From Mesotaenium endlicherianum (lineage: Eukaryota > Streptophyta > Zygnematophyceae > Zygnematales > Mesotaeniaceae), in the NCBI GenBank assembly GCA_009602735.1, contig WELA01008001.1:625933-676842 (forward strand): a DNA stretch of 50,910 nucleotides, written 5' to 3'. Shown here piece by piece: positions 21,681 to 33,170 of the stretch. The notes beneath the pieces were generated by a model, which worked only from the letters and a program-made list of their open reading frames with translations, had not been told where the DNA came from and made no database searches. Made by a program: the position numbers and the translations under genes. Position 1 is the stretch's first letter. Every line of letters starts with the position of its first letter.

Positions 21681-23010
21681 TATGGAGGGTCAGGCTAATG
21701 AGAATCAGGAGATTCTAGACGAGAATGAAGATGTAGAATCTCGCACTTATGCTGAAGTAACTTGCAGCTAAAGAGGCTAGAGAAGGCGAGAAAACGGCAG
21801 CGGCCCTCACTGAAGTAGCAGCTCAACAAGCTAAAGAAGAACTCATTAGAATAGAGGCCGAACAATTAGCGAAGGCAGAGGAGGAGGCAGATGCTAAAAA
21901 GCGGCGTCTGGCTGACAACAGAACGGTTGAAGAGATGATGACAGAAAGGGCTAGTTTCCAATCTCCAAAACCAACCTCCTGCTGGAGCTACTGCTGTACC
22001 TCTCACCCACATAAATAGTCAGTTAGGCGACGCAGGAATTGCTAATGCAGCAGCAAGAGGAAATGCCGAAGCTACTGCTGAGCAATTGAATGTTGCTGCT
22101 GCTGCTATGGCTAGATTGCAACCTCAGAATGTTGATTTGGGTGCATTGTTCGTTCAAATGCAGTCTCAAATGACAATGATGTATCAGTTCCAATAGGAGG
22201 ACAAGAGGATTATGATGACATTGTTGCGTGAGAAAGACCAACTGGGGTCTCACACTACTAGGAGTGGCAGGGGACCTAGGAGGCCCAAGCCAAAGCCATC
22301 TCAGAACTACGACCCTGAGGGAAACAAAAAATATTACCTGATAAAGTTTCTCGGTGATGTTGAGCAGTGGCTGGAGAATTATTCAAACATACAAGATTCT
22401 GAAAAGATCAGTCATACCGGTGCTTTGCTGAAAGGCAGCGCAGCAGACTGGTGGCTCTTCTACAAAAGAGTGCGTAATGCTAAACAACTCGGTGACCCTA
22501 CATAAGAAGAGATCGTTGAGCAATTGCATGAAAAGTTCAATGTCGTCAATCAGATGGAAAAAGCTATCTATGCAATGATCTCCTTGTCAGTGACGCAGAC
22601 CACTTCAGTTGCTGAGGATGCACAGAAGTTCCAGGACAATATGATGAAACAGCCTGCATTGCAGAGCTGTATAAAATTCCATATTTCCGATTTGCCTTAT
22701 AATCTGAGGTCTCGAGTCATTTTGCTGAAAAGAAATATGAGAAGCCGGCTAACTTGATCCAAGTTACTGATGCTTGGGATCAGCAGCAGTTCAACCATAA
22801 GCGCCAAAGTACTGCTTTGGAGGCTAAGATTGTCAAAAAGCCACATGGTTCCTACAATGCAATTTAAGGAGACCAGGCTGAGGATGATCAGATGGATGAG
22901 CAAGAGTGCTCTGTGTATGAGTACAATGCAATGCAGTCTAGAGGTAGTGGTGGGTGTACTCAAAGAGGTTTTGTAAGGGGTGGTGGTCGGACTAAGTCGT
23001 GACCAGCATC
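21681..23010 (+). pseudogene. Element D gag, degenerate
   Basis: An ATG at 21681 opens an acidic then Ala/Glu/Lys-rich N-terminus that loses frame near 21770. The gag core is readable from 22212 to 22755 in one frame, with a single TAA at 22503. It contains NKKYYLIKFLGDVEQWLENY, then GALLKGSAADWWLFYKR, the classic Ty3/gypsy gag signature (W plus WW). The nucleic-acid-binding tail is lost in frame slips: CCHC-like text near 23030-23070 is not intact. The gene is non-functional as it stands. Confidence 0.75.
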
Positions 23011-23282
23011 AGCAAATTCTACTCGCTACCATTGCTGCAAGAGAAAGGCCACTATAGGGAGTAGTGTCCTAGAAAACACATACTCAAGGTTGAGAGAAAG
23101 GATCAGCCTTTAACAGACAGCAACAGCCAGTAATCCAGCCTACTGACTCTGAGGATGCTAGAGGTAGTGAGTCATCGCTAGCTGCCCTCGTAACAGGTGT
23201 TATGGGCCCTGTTGAACTGGATTCAGTATGCATACATAACAACCAGATAAGAGAGACTATCAGCAATATAGGTATTTAGACA

Positions 23283-23603
23283 GTGCACACTCTGGACGAT
23301 CTTGTTCCACCTGATGTCCAACATTTTTTTGCTAAGTCAAGAGAACAACGCAAACATCAGGAAGAGTTTGTCCCCCTTATGCTACTGCATTATATGATTG
23401 CAAGTAGGAAGGTAAGGGCATTTTTTGACGGAGGGGCGTTGCATACTTTTATTCATAAGGACTTAGTTAAGCGGCTGAGGTTGCCTATTGTCACGCGAGG
23501 GAATAGAAAAATATACCTTGGAGATGCCTCAAGTATCTCGGGAGGAATTACAACTAAGCCTATTGAGGTCCAGTTAGGTTTTTGGCATTGCAGTTTTAAT
23601 TGA
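23283..23603 (+). pseudogene. Element D aspartic protease region, catalytic Ser lost
   Basis: The frame reads RKVRAFFDGGALHTFIHKD, then GNRKIYLGDAS. This is the retroviral-type aspartic protease core of Ty3/gypsy elements, where D-S/T-G-A is expected. Here the motif is D-G-G-A, so the conserved Ser/Thr is missing. The frame ends at TGA 23601, and the rest of the domain is cut by the solo LTR at 23820. Confidence 0.7.
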
Positions 23604-23814
23604 AACGCTTACATTTGAGGTACTCAACAATGGCTTCTACAATCTCGTGTTAGGAAGGTCTTGATTGAATGAACACGAAGCCGAAGTGTGTTAGAAGAGA
23701 GGTACAGTTAAAGTGAGAGAGACCAGTGATGAGCAGATTAACTTGGCACCCACTAGTGTCTCTCCTCTTGTCCAGTTTGGATGGCAAATGAAGGAAAAAG
23801 AAAGGCTTCCAGGA

Positions 23815-24542
23815 GGATGTGAAATGAATCGACTTATCACATAGGCGATTAACAATTAATAAAGATCTTTATATCAGCAAGTAATCTTTATGGTATTTCC
23901 GTTAACTGGTTTTCGGCGAAGGACAATACACTAGCAGTGAATAATACTGGTAAGTCAAATGTGAGTTAACTAGCATCAATGATGCATATCAGTAAACTCA
24001 TACATAAGCAAGGTTAGAAGACAGTGCGTATCAATGGCTTCTCGCCTTGGATTCAGATCTCTCTCAGTAAACTGTGCAAGAGAGTTGGCCTCGTTTCCGA
24101 ATCCGAACTCGAGAGCAATGCCTAGCATATGTACATGGAATGAGTTTACTGTTCAACGGTCAGTGCGATGGCACCGCCTACCCGGGAGCTAACCACGTTG
24201 GTAGGACCTCGGTTAACCAAATCCACCGCCATCTCCCATCATCCCGAATCGCCATCCATCATAGGGATGTCATCTGGCCATTCATCTAGCATACCACACT
24301 TAGATGCATATCGAGGCAGTTAGCTGCTACCGAGTACGGAAGTCAGCTGGCTGTCAAGGAATGTGTCAGCAAGCTGACTTAAGGTGACCTCAGCCTGCTA
24401 CTTCCGGCCAAGTCATTAAACTGATGTTAAGTATAAAGTCCAGCAGACTGATTGTTAACTAGAGTTCAGCAGGCTGAACTTATTTAACTATATTATTTAA
24501 ATGAATATTATATCAACCAGTATACTGATTCATTACAGGATG
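23815..24542 (-). mobile_element. Solo LTR in reverse orientation inside element D, with perfect TSD
   Basis: The LTR occupies 23820-24537 (718 bases). In reverse complement it begins TGTAATGAATCAG and ends CGATTCATTTCA, the same family as element D. It is flanked by identical GGATG copies at 23815-23819 and 24538-24542. No internal region remains, so it is a solo LTR left by recombination. It interrupts the protease-to-reverse-transcriptase stretch of element D. Confidence 0.92.
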
Positions 24543-27500
24543 CAAGTTGCTGAAAGCAAAGGACTTCGTCCAAAGCTGGAACTAGAAGGAGGACAAAATG
24601 TTCTGCCTCTTGCTCAAAGAGGTACCTCCTCAACCTAAAGAAGTGGTTGAGAAAAAGATAACCCTCCGAAGCACCCCACTGCTGCAAAAATTGTTGCTCA
24701 ATATGATGATGTTTTTAACATGCCCCCAGGACTCCCACCTACGAGGGAGGTAGATCATAAGATTGGTCTAGTACTTGGGAGTCAACCCCCCTGGCAGCGT
24801 ACGTATGGCTTGTCCTATGTGGAGAGTGAGGAGTTAAAAACACAAGTTCAAGAACTGGAGGAGAATGGGTACATTTCTCCTAGTAAGTCCCTTTATGGCG
24901 CACTATCGTGTTTGTCTAAAAGAAAGATGGCAGTATGCAAATATGTGTAGACTACAGAGCTTTAAACAAAATCACGGTGAAGAATAAGTTTGCTTTACCC
25001 GGGATTGAGGACCTGCTTGATACCCTGTCTGGAGCTTAAGTGTTTTGTAAACTTGATCTTAAGAGTGGATATCATCAAATCAAAATTGCTGAGAGAGATG
25101 AACACAAAATTGCATTCCGTACGAGGTACGGACATTATGAACTTAATGTGATGCCTTTCGGTCTGACTAACGCCCCTGCTACCTTTATGGGTGCTATGAA
25201 CGACATCTTTAGACCTTACTTGGATAAGTTTGTGCAAGTCTTCTTGGATGACGTACATTCTCATTTTTTTCTAGAAATGACTCTAAGCATGCTGAGCACC
25301 TTCGAAGAGTAATGGAGACTCTTAGAAAGAATCAACTATATGCTAAATGAGCAAGTGTGATTTCTTTAAAGAGAGTATTGAATTCTTGGGTCATGTTGTT
25401 TGTAAGGCAGGTATCAGTGTGGATCCCAAAAAAGTCCAGACCATAAGGGACTGGCCAGTACCTCAATCTGTCTCAGATGTAGATCATCTCTTTGATTGGC
25501 TAACTACTACAGGAGATTCATTGAGATTACTTCACTAAGGCCAGTAAATTGACTGACCTTACCAAAACGGATATAGGACATGTATGGGGGGAAGAGCAGC
25601 AACCTGCCTTTCGGACCCTTGGGATGCTGTGTGCTCTGCCCCAGTTTTCACTGTATATGACCCAGCGAACCTGTGCAAGTGGTTACTGATGCTTCTGACT
25701 TTGCCATGGGTGCAATTTTGTTGCAGCCTGCTGACAAAATCACAAAGGATGGTAAGGTAAAGCAGGACTGGCATCCTGTCTTCTATGAGTCCATGAAATT
25801 CAATCCAGCTGAGATTAATTATTTTGTGCATGATAAAGAGCTGTTAGCTATCATACATGTTCTCAAACAGTGGAGAGCATACCTACATGGAAAAGCTTTT
25901 AAGGCAATTACATATCATCTAGCTCTGACTCATTCCAGAATAAGTCCAAGTTGTCGAGGAAGAAGAATCGCTGGAGCTAGATGCTGGAGCAGTTCCAGGT
26001 ACAGATCGACTACAAACCAGGGAAGTTCAATTCTGCTGATGCCCTCTTTAGAAGACGTGACTTGCAAGAAAGGAACTTTGATCAGCATGCCGTGGATAGG
26101 GCATTGTGTGCACTCACTTCACTAAAAGTGAAAATTCCTTCCTTGAGCAACGTAGAAAGCCTACCTTTTTGACCCAATATTTGAGCGAAGCCCAGCTGAT
26201 GGTGTGTGTCCTGCCACTACACGCAGGTATAGGCTAAAGGGAGGGATCTGGGTAACTGATATTACTTCAGGTCGGCTGAAGTTGATCATTCCTAATAACT
26301 TGGAACCACGGTCTTTACCACTCAGTGAGGCCCATGACAGTGTACTGGATGGACACTTGAGGCAGGCCAAAACTGTTGGCAAATTGGCAAAACAATATCA
26401 CTGGGAAGGGTTACCTCGGGAGGTCTTTAAATATGTTAAGTCCTGTGATCAGTGTCAGATGAATAAGTCCCAACACACACCACCTAGGGGATTACTACAA
26501 CCTTTACCTATTCCCGCTGGGAGATAAAAAACCATATCAATGGATTGGGTAGTCACACTCTCGAGAATTGCCAATGGGCATGATTCTATCCTGGTAGTGG
26601 TGGATAAATCGACAAAAATGGTCATTTTCATTCCCACCACAGTCAAAGTGACTGCTCTTGCAACTGCAAGACAGTTCTACAATTATGTAGTGTGCCAACA
26701 TGATCTATCCTCCAATATAATCTCAGACAAAAACTCAAAGTTGACCTCCAAATTTTGGAGAGCTCTAATGGGGTTGATGGGAGTCAAACACCTACTTAGC
26801 ACAGCAAACCACCCTCAAGTTAATGGGCAAACTGAAAGAACTAATCAAGTTCTTTAGGAGGTGCTAAGCGCCTATATTAACCAAAAACAAGATAACTAGG
26901 ATGACTTGTTGCCCCAGATTCAGTTTGCTGTCAACAATGCTGTTCATGCGTCAATGGGAAAGACTCCATTTGAACTCAGTCTGGGTAGAGTTCCGAAGTC
27001 CCCCTTAGATGTCCTAGGGGAGTCTTTGACACACCCAGAGGGGATTGACAATCCGATCTCCCTTCAGTTGACCCAGGAATTTGCTGACACACTGTTAGAA
27101 ATTCAGCAGAACTTGTACAAAGCACAACAAACCCAACGCAAATTTGCCAATCAACACCGTCGGGCCTTGACATTTTCAGAGGATGACTTGGTCAAACTGC
27201 ATTCTCAGCATCCGTACCTCCCTGGGATAATTACGAAAAAGTTTGGTTATGTCTGGGTCGATTCGGTGGTACGCCGAATTGGTCAGAATGCTTACAAACT
27301 GAACATATCAGCGGAATATAAGGGTCGCCCAGTCTTCAATGTCTCCTTCCTGGAACCATACATCAAGGGTGACAAACTATTTGCCGGTCGGTTACCTGTC
27401 CAACCAGGACCGTTCCCAGCCGTCCGAGATGGTGACCCTGATGAGTATAAGGTGGATGAGATTCTAGAAACTTGCTCTCTCCTTTGATCATCTAAATATA

Positions 27501-27605
27501 TCATGAAATATCTGGTCAGATGAGAGGGCTATGATGCATCCGGGGAAACCTGGAAGTTTCGGGACCATTTGGTCAATGCCAAAGGGGTGTTGACACGATT
27601 CTATC
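24543..27605 (+). pseudogene. Element D pol: RT, RNase H, integrase, chromodomain, degenerate
   Basis: The domains lie in Ty3/gypsy order. Reverse transcriptase is at about 24720-25540 ([35 protein letters not shown], then FLDD at the catalytic box, with damaged text after it). RNase H is at about 25673-26000 ([16 protein letters not shown]). Integrase is at about 26204-27300, with the His/Cys zinc region (AHDSVLDGH and CDQCQ), the first core Asp in SMDWVV, and NGQTERTNQ. A C-terminal chromodomain remnant lies at 27447-27600 (YKVDEILE, KYIMKYLVR, stop, EGYDASGETWKF). Stops at 26525, 26855, 26897, 27485 and 27521 and several frame slips break it. It is a dead chromovirus polyprotein. Confidence 0.85.
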
Positions 27606-28003
27606 TTCGAGAAGTTAGCAAATCATCCTAATTGTCATTTCAATTGACACGGGAAGGTGACAGGAGGTCCTGTCTCCATTTAAGTTGTAGGGGAAAGTGA
27701 CAGGATAGTGATAGTTAATGATAAGCAGCCCACTTCACTCTTAAGTTGGAGGAAGTGTGACAGATTTCCGACGAGCAAAACTTGAATTTACATAGGCACT
27801 TATGCACACTCCACTGCCCCTACTATTCACTTTCCACTTTGCATTGCTACTCCCTTACACTCACAACTTCACTCAGGTAACATTCGATGTATGTGGGTTT
27901 TACACTTAAGAACAATCTGCTTATTGCGCTTACTCCATTCTATACTCGGTACACTTATGCTCGGAATTACACAAATACATATGTGTGTGTGTGTGTGAGC
28001 AGG

Positions 28004-29633
28004 ATGCCTACCAACCAGAAGGAAGACGGGAAGCGCAAGGCCGAATTGGCTCAAAAGAAGCTGGAACGCCATCGCCAGGACATTGCTTGGACATCCCTCT
28101 TGAGGAGGGAAGAAGAACGAGCTTGTTGACAACGAGAGAAGCAGAGGAAGAAGGAACAAAACAAGGCCGAGGAGGCCAGATTGAGGAAGGAACAGGAGGA
28201 TGCTGCTGAAGCAGAAAAACTCAGAAAAGTGGAGGAAGAAAGGTTGAAGAAGGTTGAGGAGGCCAAGAGGCAAGAGTAGGCCACTTATAGGTATACTGTG
28301 GTGGGCCAAAATTTTGATAATTTTAAAGCAGCATTAATGGTCGCTCACGAGATTAACAAGGACACTCAGCAGAAGGCGCTCCAGAGGGAAGGGGAAGGGC
28401 CCCTGGATAAATATATTGAGACCAGCACGGGCCTGGTCCTCTACGAAGATTATGCCAACATGGTATGATACACAGAGGATGAGGCAGCAGTTCTAGCCCT
28501 GGATAGGGAGTCTACACCGGTCCAGGTACCCGGCATAGAAGGCAGCCACAGGGTCATCAGGATGGTGGCCATGGAGGCAAACAGCTTCAAGGATGTCAAG
28601 CACTTTCATATGCTGAGTCCTTTCTATAATGAGGTGGATAGAAGAAGCTGGGAATATTTGGCCAAGGAGACAGGCCAGCAAATATTTGCCTCCCACTGGT
28701 TTTTTTGCTCACTGACCAAGGCCAAGCATGGATAGGAGTACTACGAACAACCCACAGATTGGAAATGGATGACCACCACCAACAATAAGAAGCAGTGCAA
28801 ACCAGCCCACCCATGACTTGGATGGATTCCTCATCGAACCTCCTCATATTGCCCCTTGGGATCCCAGGCTAAACCATTGTCTCTCCAACATGAGCCCCCG
28901 GATGAAGAAGTACAAGAAGCGGGGGCGAGATTACTTCTCTGAGGGGAAGCATGCCTTTGTCAAATGGGCAAAGCATGCAGGGCAAATAGAGCTTTGCACG
29001 GTTAGGGCCCAGCAACCCCCAAAGAGGTCCAAAAGGGGGCAATCAGTTGACTACTCTAGAACTGCTAAGGAGTTAGATGACATGGCGGACGCCACCCCAG
29101 CTCTCTCAGATGAGGTTGATGAAGAGGAGGAGGAGCAAGAGCAGGAACAGGAACAGCGACTGGGATACACCCCCACTTCTGGAAGAGCACCGGCACAAGA
29201 GGTAGCGAAGAAGGTACCATCTCTAGGGAGGCGAGGTAGATGGGTGGTGACACCAACAGTGGAGCCCACTTCACCTCCACACAGACCATCCAGCCTTGTG
29301 ACTCAAGTCTCCGAGGAGGAGGAGCTTACCGTTCTGGGCAGCAGACCTACATGTTGGTCTCCTGATGACAGGACAACCAAGAGGGCAGCCAGAGGAGTGG
29401 CCAGGGGAGTGGCAGCAACCACCTCCAACCATGGCAATGTTCCTCTTGCCAATGTGATCCAGCATCCTACGGGACTCCCAATTTGTGTGGGGGTCAGTAC
29501 ACAACTTGCTGAAGAAAGAGCAGGAGTTTTGCTGCAGTCTCCCACGGGTCCTTCCTTAGCAAAAGCAGGGTTGTTTAGGAGGCCAGCTAACAAGGCTAGG
29601 GGATGGTCCATGGGGTCCAGGTCTAGGTTTTAG
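28004..29633 (+). pseudogene. Extra post-pol ORF of element D, unknown family
   Basis: A single frame runs from ATG 28004 to about 28800 with in-frame stops at 28127, 28277, 28466 and 28733. One frameshift near 28800 then moves into an open frame that ends at TAG 29631. Together this is about 540 codons lying between integrase/chromodomain and the 3' LTR. The start follows a (TG)n tract and GAGCAG|G, which looks like a splice acceptor. The N-terminus is a strong Lys/Glu/Ala coiled coil (RKAELAQKKLERHR, AEEARLRKEQEDAAEAEKLR). The middle is globular-looking (VRYxEDEAAVLAL-type text, WEYLAKETGQQIFASHWFF). The C-terminus has a DEVDEEEEEQEQEQEQR acidic run and Pro/Ser/Arg-rich text. No membrane segment or signal peptide is seen, so it is not an envelope gene. 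I do not recognise the family. Confidence 0.6.
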
Positions 29634-29884
29634 TCTCCTAATCTCAGGGCTCCAGGAACATCTCCCTAATGTTTGCAAACCATCCTTCAGTCAGCCTTGC
29701 TGGGGGTCTCTCTGTTTGCATTCCACAATGGCAATGGGCTGAGGGTGGAGGTGACAGATTGCTGTTACTAATGATCCCCACAGTTAGGCAACAGTGTTAA
29801 AACAAGAGGCGGTGGTAGGGGGATCCGTACTGTTAGCCTAATGGACTCTTACAGTTCATAGTTAGTGTTGACGAGGCGACAACG

Positions 29885-29901
29885 AGTTAAGTTGGAGGGA
29901 T
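29885..29901 (+). promoter_or_regulatory. Element D polypurine tract
   Basis: A purine-rich stretch ending in AAGTTGGAGGGAT lies directly before the 3' LTR. This is the expected place for plus-strand priming. Confidence 0.5.
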
Positions 29902-30601
29902 TGTAATGAATCAATATATAGTTGGATATAATATTTATTCAAAGATAATAGTTAATTGGGTTCAGTCGAGTGAATTTGAGTCAATATTAAGTCTGTTGGA
30001 TATTACGTAAAATTTGTTATACTGCCTCAGCTGGTGGCAGCAGGCTGAAGTCAACTTAGGTCAGCTTGCTTACACATTCGTTGACAGTCAGCTGACTGCC
30101 GTACTCGATAGTAATGAACTGCCTAGATATGCATCTAAGTGTGATATGCTAGACGAATGGCCAGAGGACACCCTTGGGTGGATGGCGATTGGGGATGATG
30201 GGAGATGGCTGTGGATTTGGTTAGCCGAGGTCTTACCGACGTGGTTAACTCCCGGGTAGGTGGTGCCTTCGCACTTGCCGTTGAACAGTAAATTCATTCC
30301 ATGTGCATAGGTTAGACATGCTCTCGAGTTCGACATTTGGAAACGAGGCCAACTCTCTGTACTGCTTATTGAGAGGACTGAATCCAAGGCGAGAAGCCAT
30401 TGATACGAATTGTCTTCCAACCTTGCTTATGTATGAGTTTACTGATTACATAAATTATGGTTGTTCACTTGCATTTTGACTTATGAGTATTGGAACGCTA
30501 GGTGTGAAGTCTTTTGCTGATTACTAGGTAAAAAAAAAATCCCATAAAGATTACTTGTTGACTTAAATATTTTTTATTTATTGTTAAGTCGATTCATTTC
30601 A
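29902..30601 (+). mobile_element. Element D 3' LTR (700 bases)
   Basis: It begins TGTAATGAATCA and ends GTCGATTCATTTCA, and it matches the 5' LTR along its length. Shared landmarks include GGTGGCAGCAGGCTGAAGTC, TTGACAGTCAG and CGAGGCCAACTCTCT. Confidence 0.85.
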
Positions 30602-31225
30602 ACAGCAAGCAAATTGTCAAAACGGTTATTGCTTGTTTGAATGCTGTTGCTCTTGATTTACCTCCTGATGATGCTGGTACGAAGATGACAATGCTAAAAA
30701 TGCAAAGGCAAATGACTTTTGTATTGGAACCTCCGCAAGAGGATACAAAAGTTAAGTTAAAATGCATCTCATAAATAATAAAAGTTTGTATTATAGAGGA
30801 CCTAGCGAGCCTAAGTCAAAGGGACCTCACGATTATTCCGAGGGCAACAAAAAATATTATTATATAAGATTTCTTGGGAAAACTACCCCAACCTGCAATA
30901 CTCCAAGCAGATTAAGCACACAGGTGCTTTGCTGAAAGCCAGCGTGGTCGAGCGGTGGCTCTTCTAGAAGGAAGAGAAGAAAGCTAAACAACTCGATAAC
31001 ACCATGTTGGAAGACTTTGTTCGATAATTGCATGACAAGTTTAATGTTAACATGTAGCAGGATACATTTATCTGTGCAATGTCATTGAAACACAAAACTT
31101 CAGTTGTTGAGTATGGTCAGAGGTGCAAGAGAGCATGATGACACTGCCTCAATTGTAAATGGCTTGAATTTTGAAATGCTGAGTCATTTTGCTGAGCATG
31201 TACAACTGAGGCAACGGCAATTGCA
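30602..31225 (+). pseudogene. Element E gag continuation, degenerate
   Basis: The text parallels element D gag: GAGGGCAACAAAAAATATTA, then CACAGGTGCTTTGCTGAAAG, then GCGGTGGCTCTTCTAGAAGG. The last is the TGGTGGCTCTTCTAC (WWLFY) region with one Trp changed to Arg and a TAG. Many stops and indels are present. It continues the E gag interrupted at 20914. Confidence 0.7.
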
Positions 31226-31249
31226 TCCTCTTTTTTTTTGACATCTTTG

Positions 31250-32000
31250 AGCACACACATTATCAAATGTACTCTGTAAGGAGATCATTGCGTAGATAGC
31301 TTTCTTTTGTTGATTGATGACATCAAACTTGTCATGGGACTGCTGAACAAACTCTTTTTACGTAAGAATATTGAGTTCTTTAGTCCTTTTTCTTTTCCTT
31401 TTATTACAATCACCAATTTGTGTGCTGTCTTTGAGCAATACACCATAATGTGCCTTATCTTCTCGAAGTTTTGCAGGTTAGGGTAAGTCTTCAACCACTA
31501 ATCCACATCACCAAGAAAATTTCATTAGATAGTACTTTTTGTTGCCCTCGAGATCATAGACTTTAGGCGCCTTGGGCTTGGGCCTGCTGGGTCCTCTGCC
31601 AAAGTTACTTCGATCAATGTGAGATGCATTCTAATTCCTCCCTCGCAACAATTCACGCATTATTCTCTCATTCTCTTGCTTAAATTATATAACAAAAGTC
31701 ATCTACCTGTGCATTTTAAGCATCATCATCTTGATACCAGTATTATCAATAGGCAAATTAGCAGCACCAATATTCAATCGTTAAGTAGCAACCTTGGCAT
31801 TTCTAATAACTCCTGCTTCAGCTATCAGCACAACAAAATACATGCAATATTTGGGCCAGATTCCGTCCGGCACAGCAAAATCATGATTGAAAGTCGTCTC
31901 TCATTGTCCACTTGTACGCACACAAGTCATCACATGCACCCCAAAATGCTTTTTTATTGGACACATAGGTACTTTTTAGCATAAAACTTGGTGGTTTAAG
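31250..32000 (-). pseudogene. Inverted gag fragment of the D/E family
   Basis: Read on the minus strand, this stretch matches element D gag in order. It has GGCCCAAGCCCAAGG, GAGGGCAACAAAAAGTACTA, CTTGGTGATGTGGA and AAAGCTATCTACGCAATGAT. It is degenerate and has no LTR attached. It lies head-on to the E gag that ends at 31225. Confidence 0.7.
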
Positions 32001-32029
32001 AGGAATTGCTCCAATGTCTTCTCAATTGT

Positions 32030-33170
32030 AAGATAAATATGTTTGTCACACTTAGGCAAAGTTTCAGACTGATATATGCATAATACTTATAGCAATTGCA
32101 AACACAATGAAAATGACAAATTTGTGTATATTGGAGAATTTCTATTTTTTGGTGCCCTCCTCAAGAATTATTGTACTCACAACTCCCTGCTCCATACTGC
32201 TTCATATAACTTGAAATTTAACAAGTTTTTTGGTAACAATAACAAGAATTTTGATTAGCAAAAAAATATTAATCACTGTAAATTGGAAATTATGGCCTCT
32301 CAAAGATTGACAAGTGTCCACTTTTGCACACTTGAAGCTGCTGCCTCCGCAAAATGCGCAAATTTTGTTAGAATTGCAAGGAGTCTGATTCAAATGTTGT
32401 ATCATGATCCAATGAATCTAGTGTCCAAATCTGACACCTATTGGATTGGTAAAGTTTTGCAAATTCTTAGTAACTCTTAAAATATGTTGATTAAGCACAA
32501 AAGTACCGTTCCAAGTGTCATATAACAAGTCATGGCAGGCTAACCCCGGAGTGGAGAATTTGTGTAATAGCGTTGAAATTTGATGAGATTGTACGTGACC
32601 CTCTTCATAACATTCCACATGTTAGGAAAAAAAAAATCTAAAAATTTGAGAAAGTCATGACCCCTCAAAGTTGGACACGTGTCCACTTTTGCACGGTTAA
32701 AATAGCCAAGTCTGTACAATCTGGAGAGGATCTTGAATTACCATATATCTTACTTGACATAGTTCTCCAGGTCCCAAAGGAAGCTTTCATAAAGTTTCAG
32801 GCATTTTAGACGGGCATTGGTTGACTTAGGCAAGTTTTGAAGGAGTTCAAAAAAGTACTTGTGAAGCGTAAAAGTACCTTTTGTAGTATCACTTTAGCAG
32901 TCTTCTTTTCATATCCCCTAAAGTGGCACAATAGGTCAATGGCACTCAAATTTTGAAAAGCTATATTTGACCCATAAATATCCACGTAAAAAGTTAAAAG
33001 AAACACTTCTGGTAATATTTAGGAAAGTTAGGGTTCTTCAAAGTTGCACATGTGTCCAGCTTCGCACACTTGATATTGACACGTCCGCAAAATGCAAAGA
33101 TATTATCAATATGAAAGAGGATTTGACTTCATTGACTGAAGTTGTAAGGTCATAGATTTATAAAGTGCAT
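32030..33170. repeat. Three diverged tandem copies of a ~365-base unit
   Basis: The landmark TCAAAG.TTG.ACA.GTGTCCA is found at about 32297, 32658 and 33030, spaced 362 and 372 bases apart. Other parts recur at the same offset, such as GCA/GCG-TAAAAGTACC before each later landmark and TCCGCAAAATGC after the first and third. Divergence is high. No coding potential is seen. Confidence 0.65.

Noticed and set aside
28004..29633. Envelope gene for element D
   Set aside because: The position fits, but there is no signal peptide, membrane segment or glycosylation-rich ectodomain. The text is coiled coil and low complexity.
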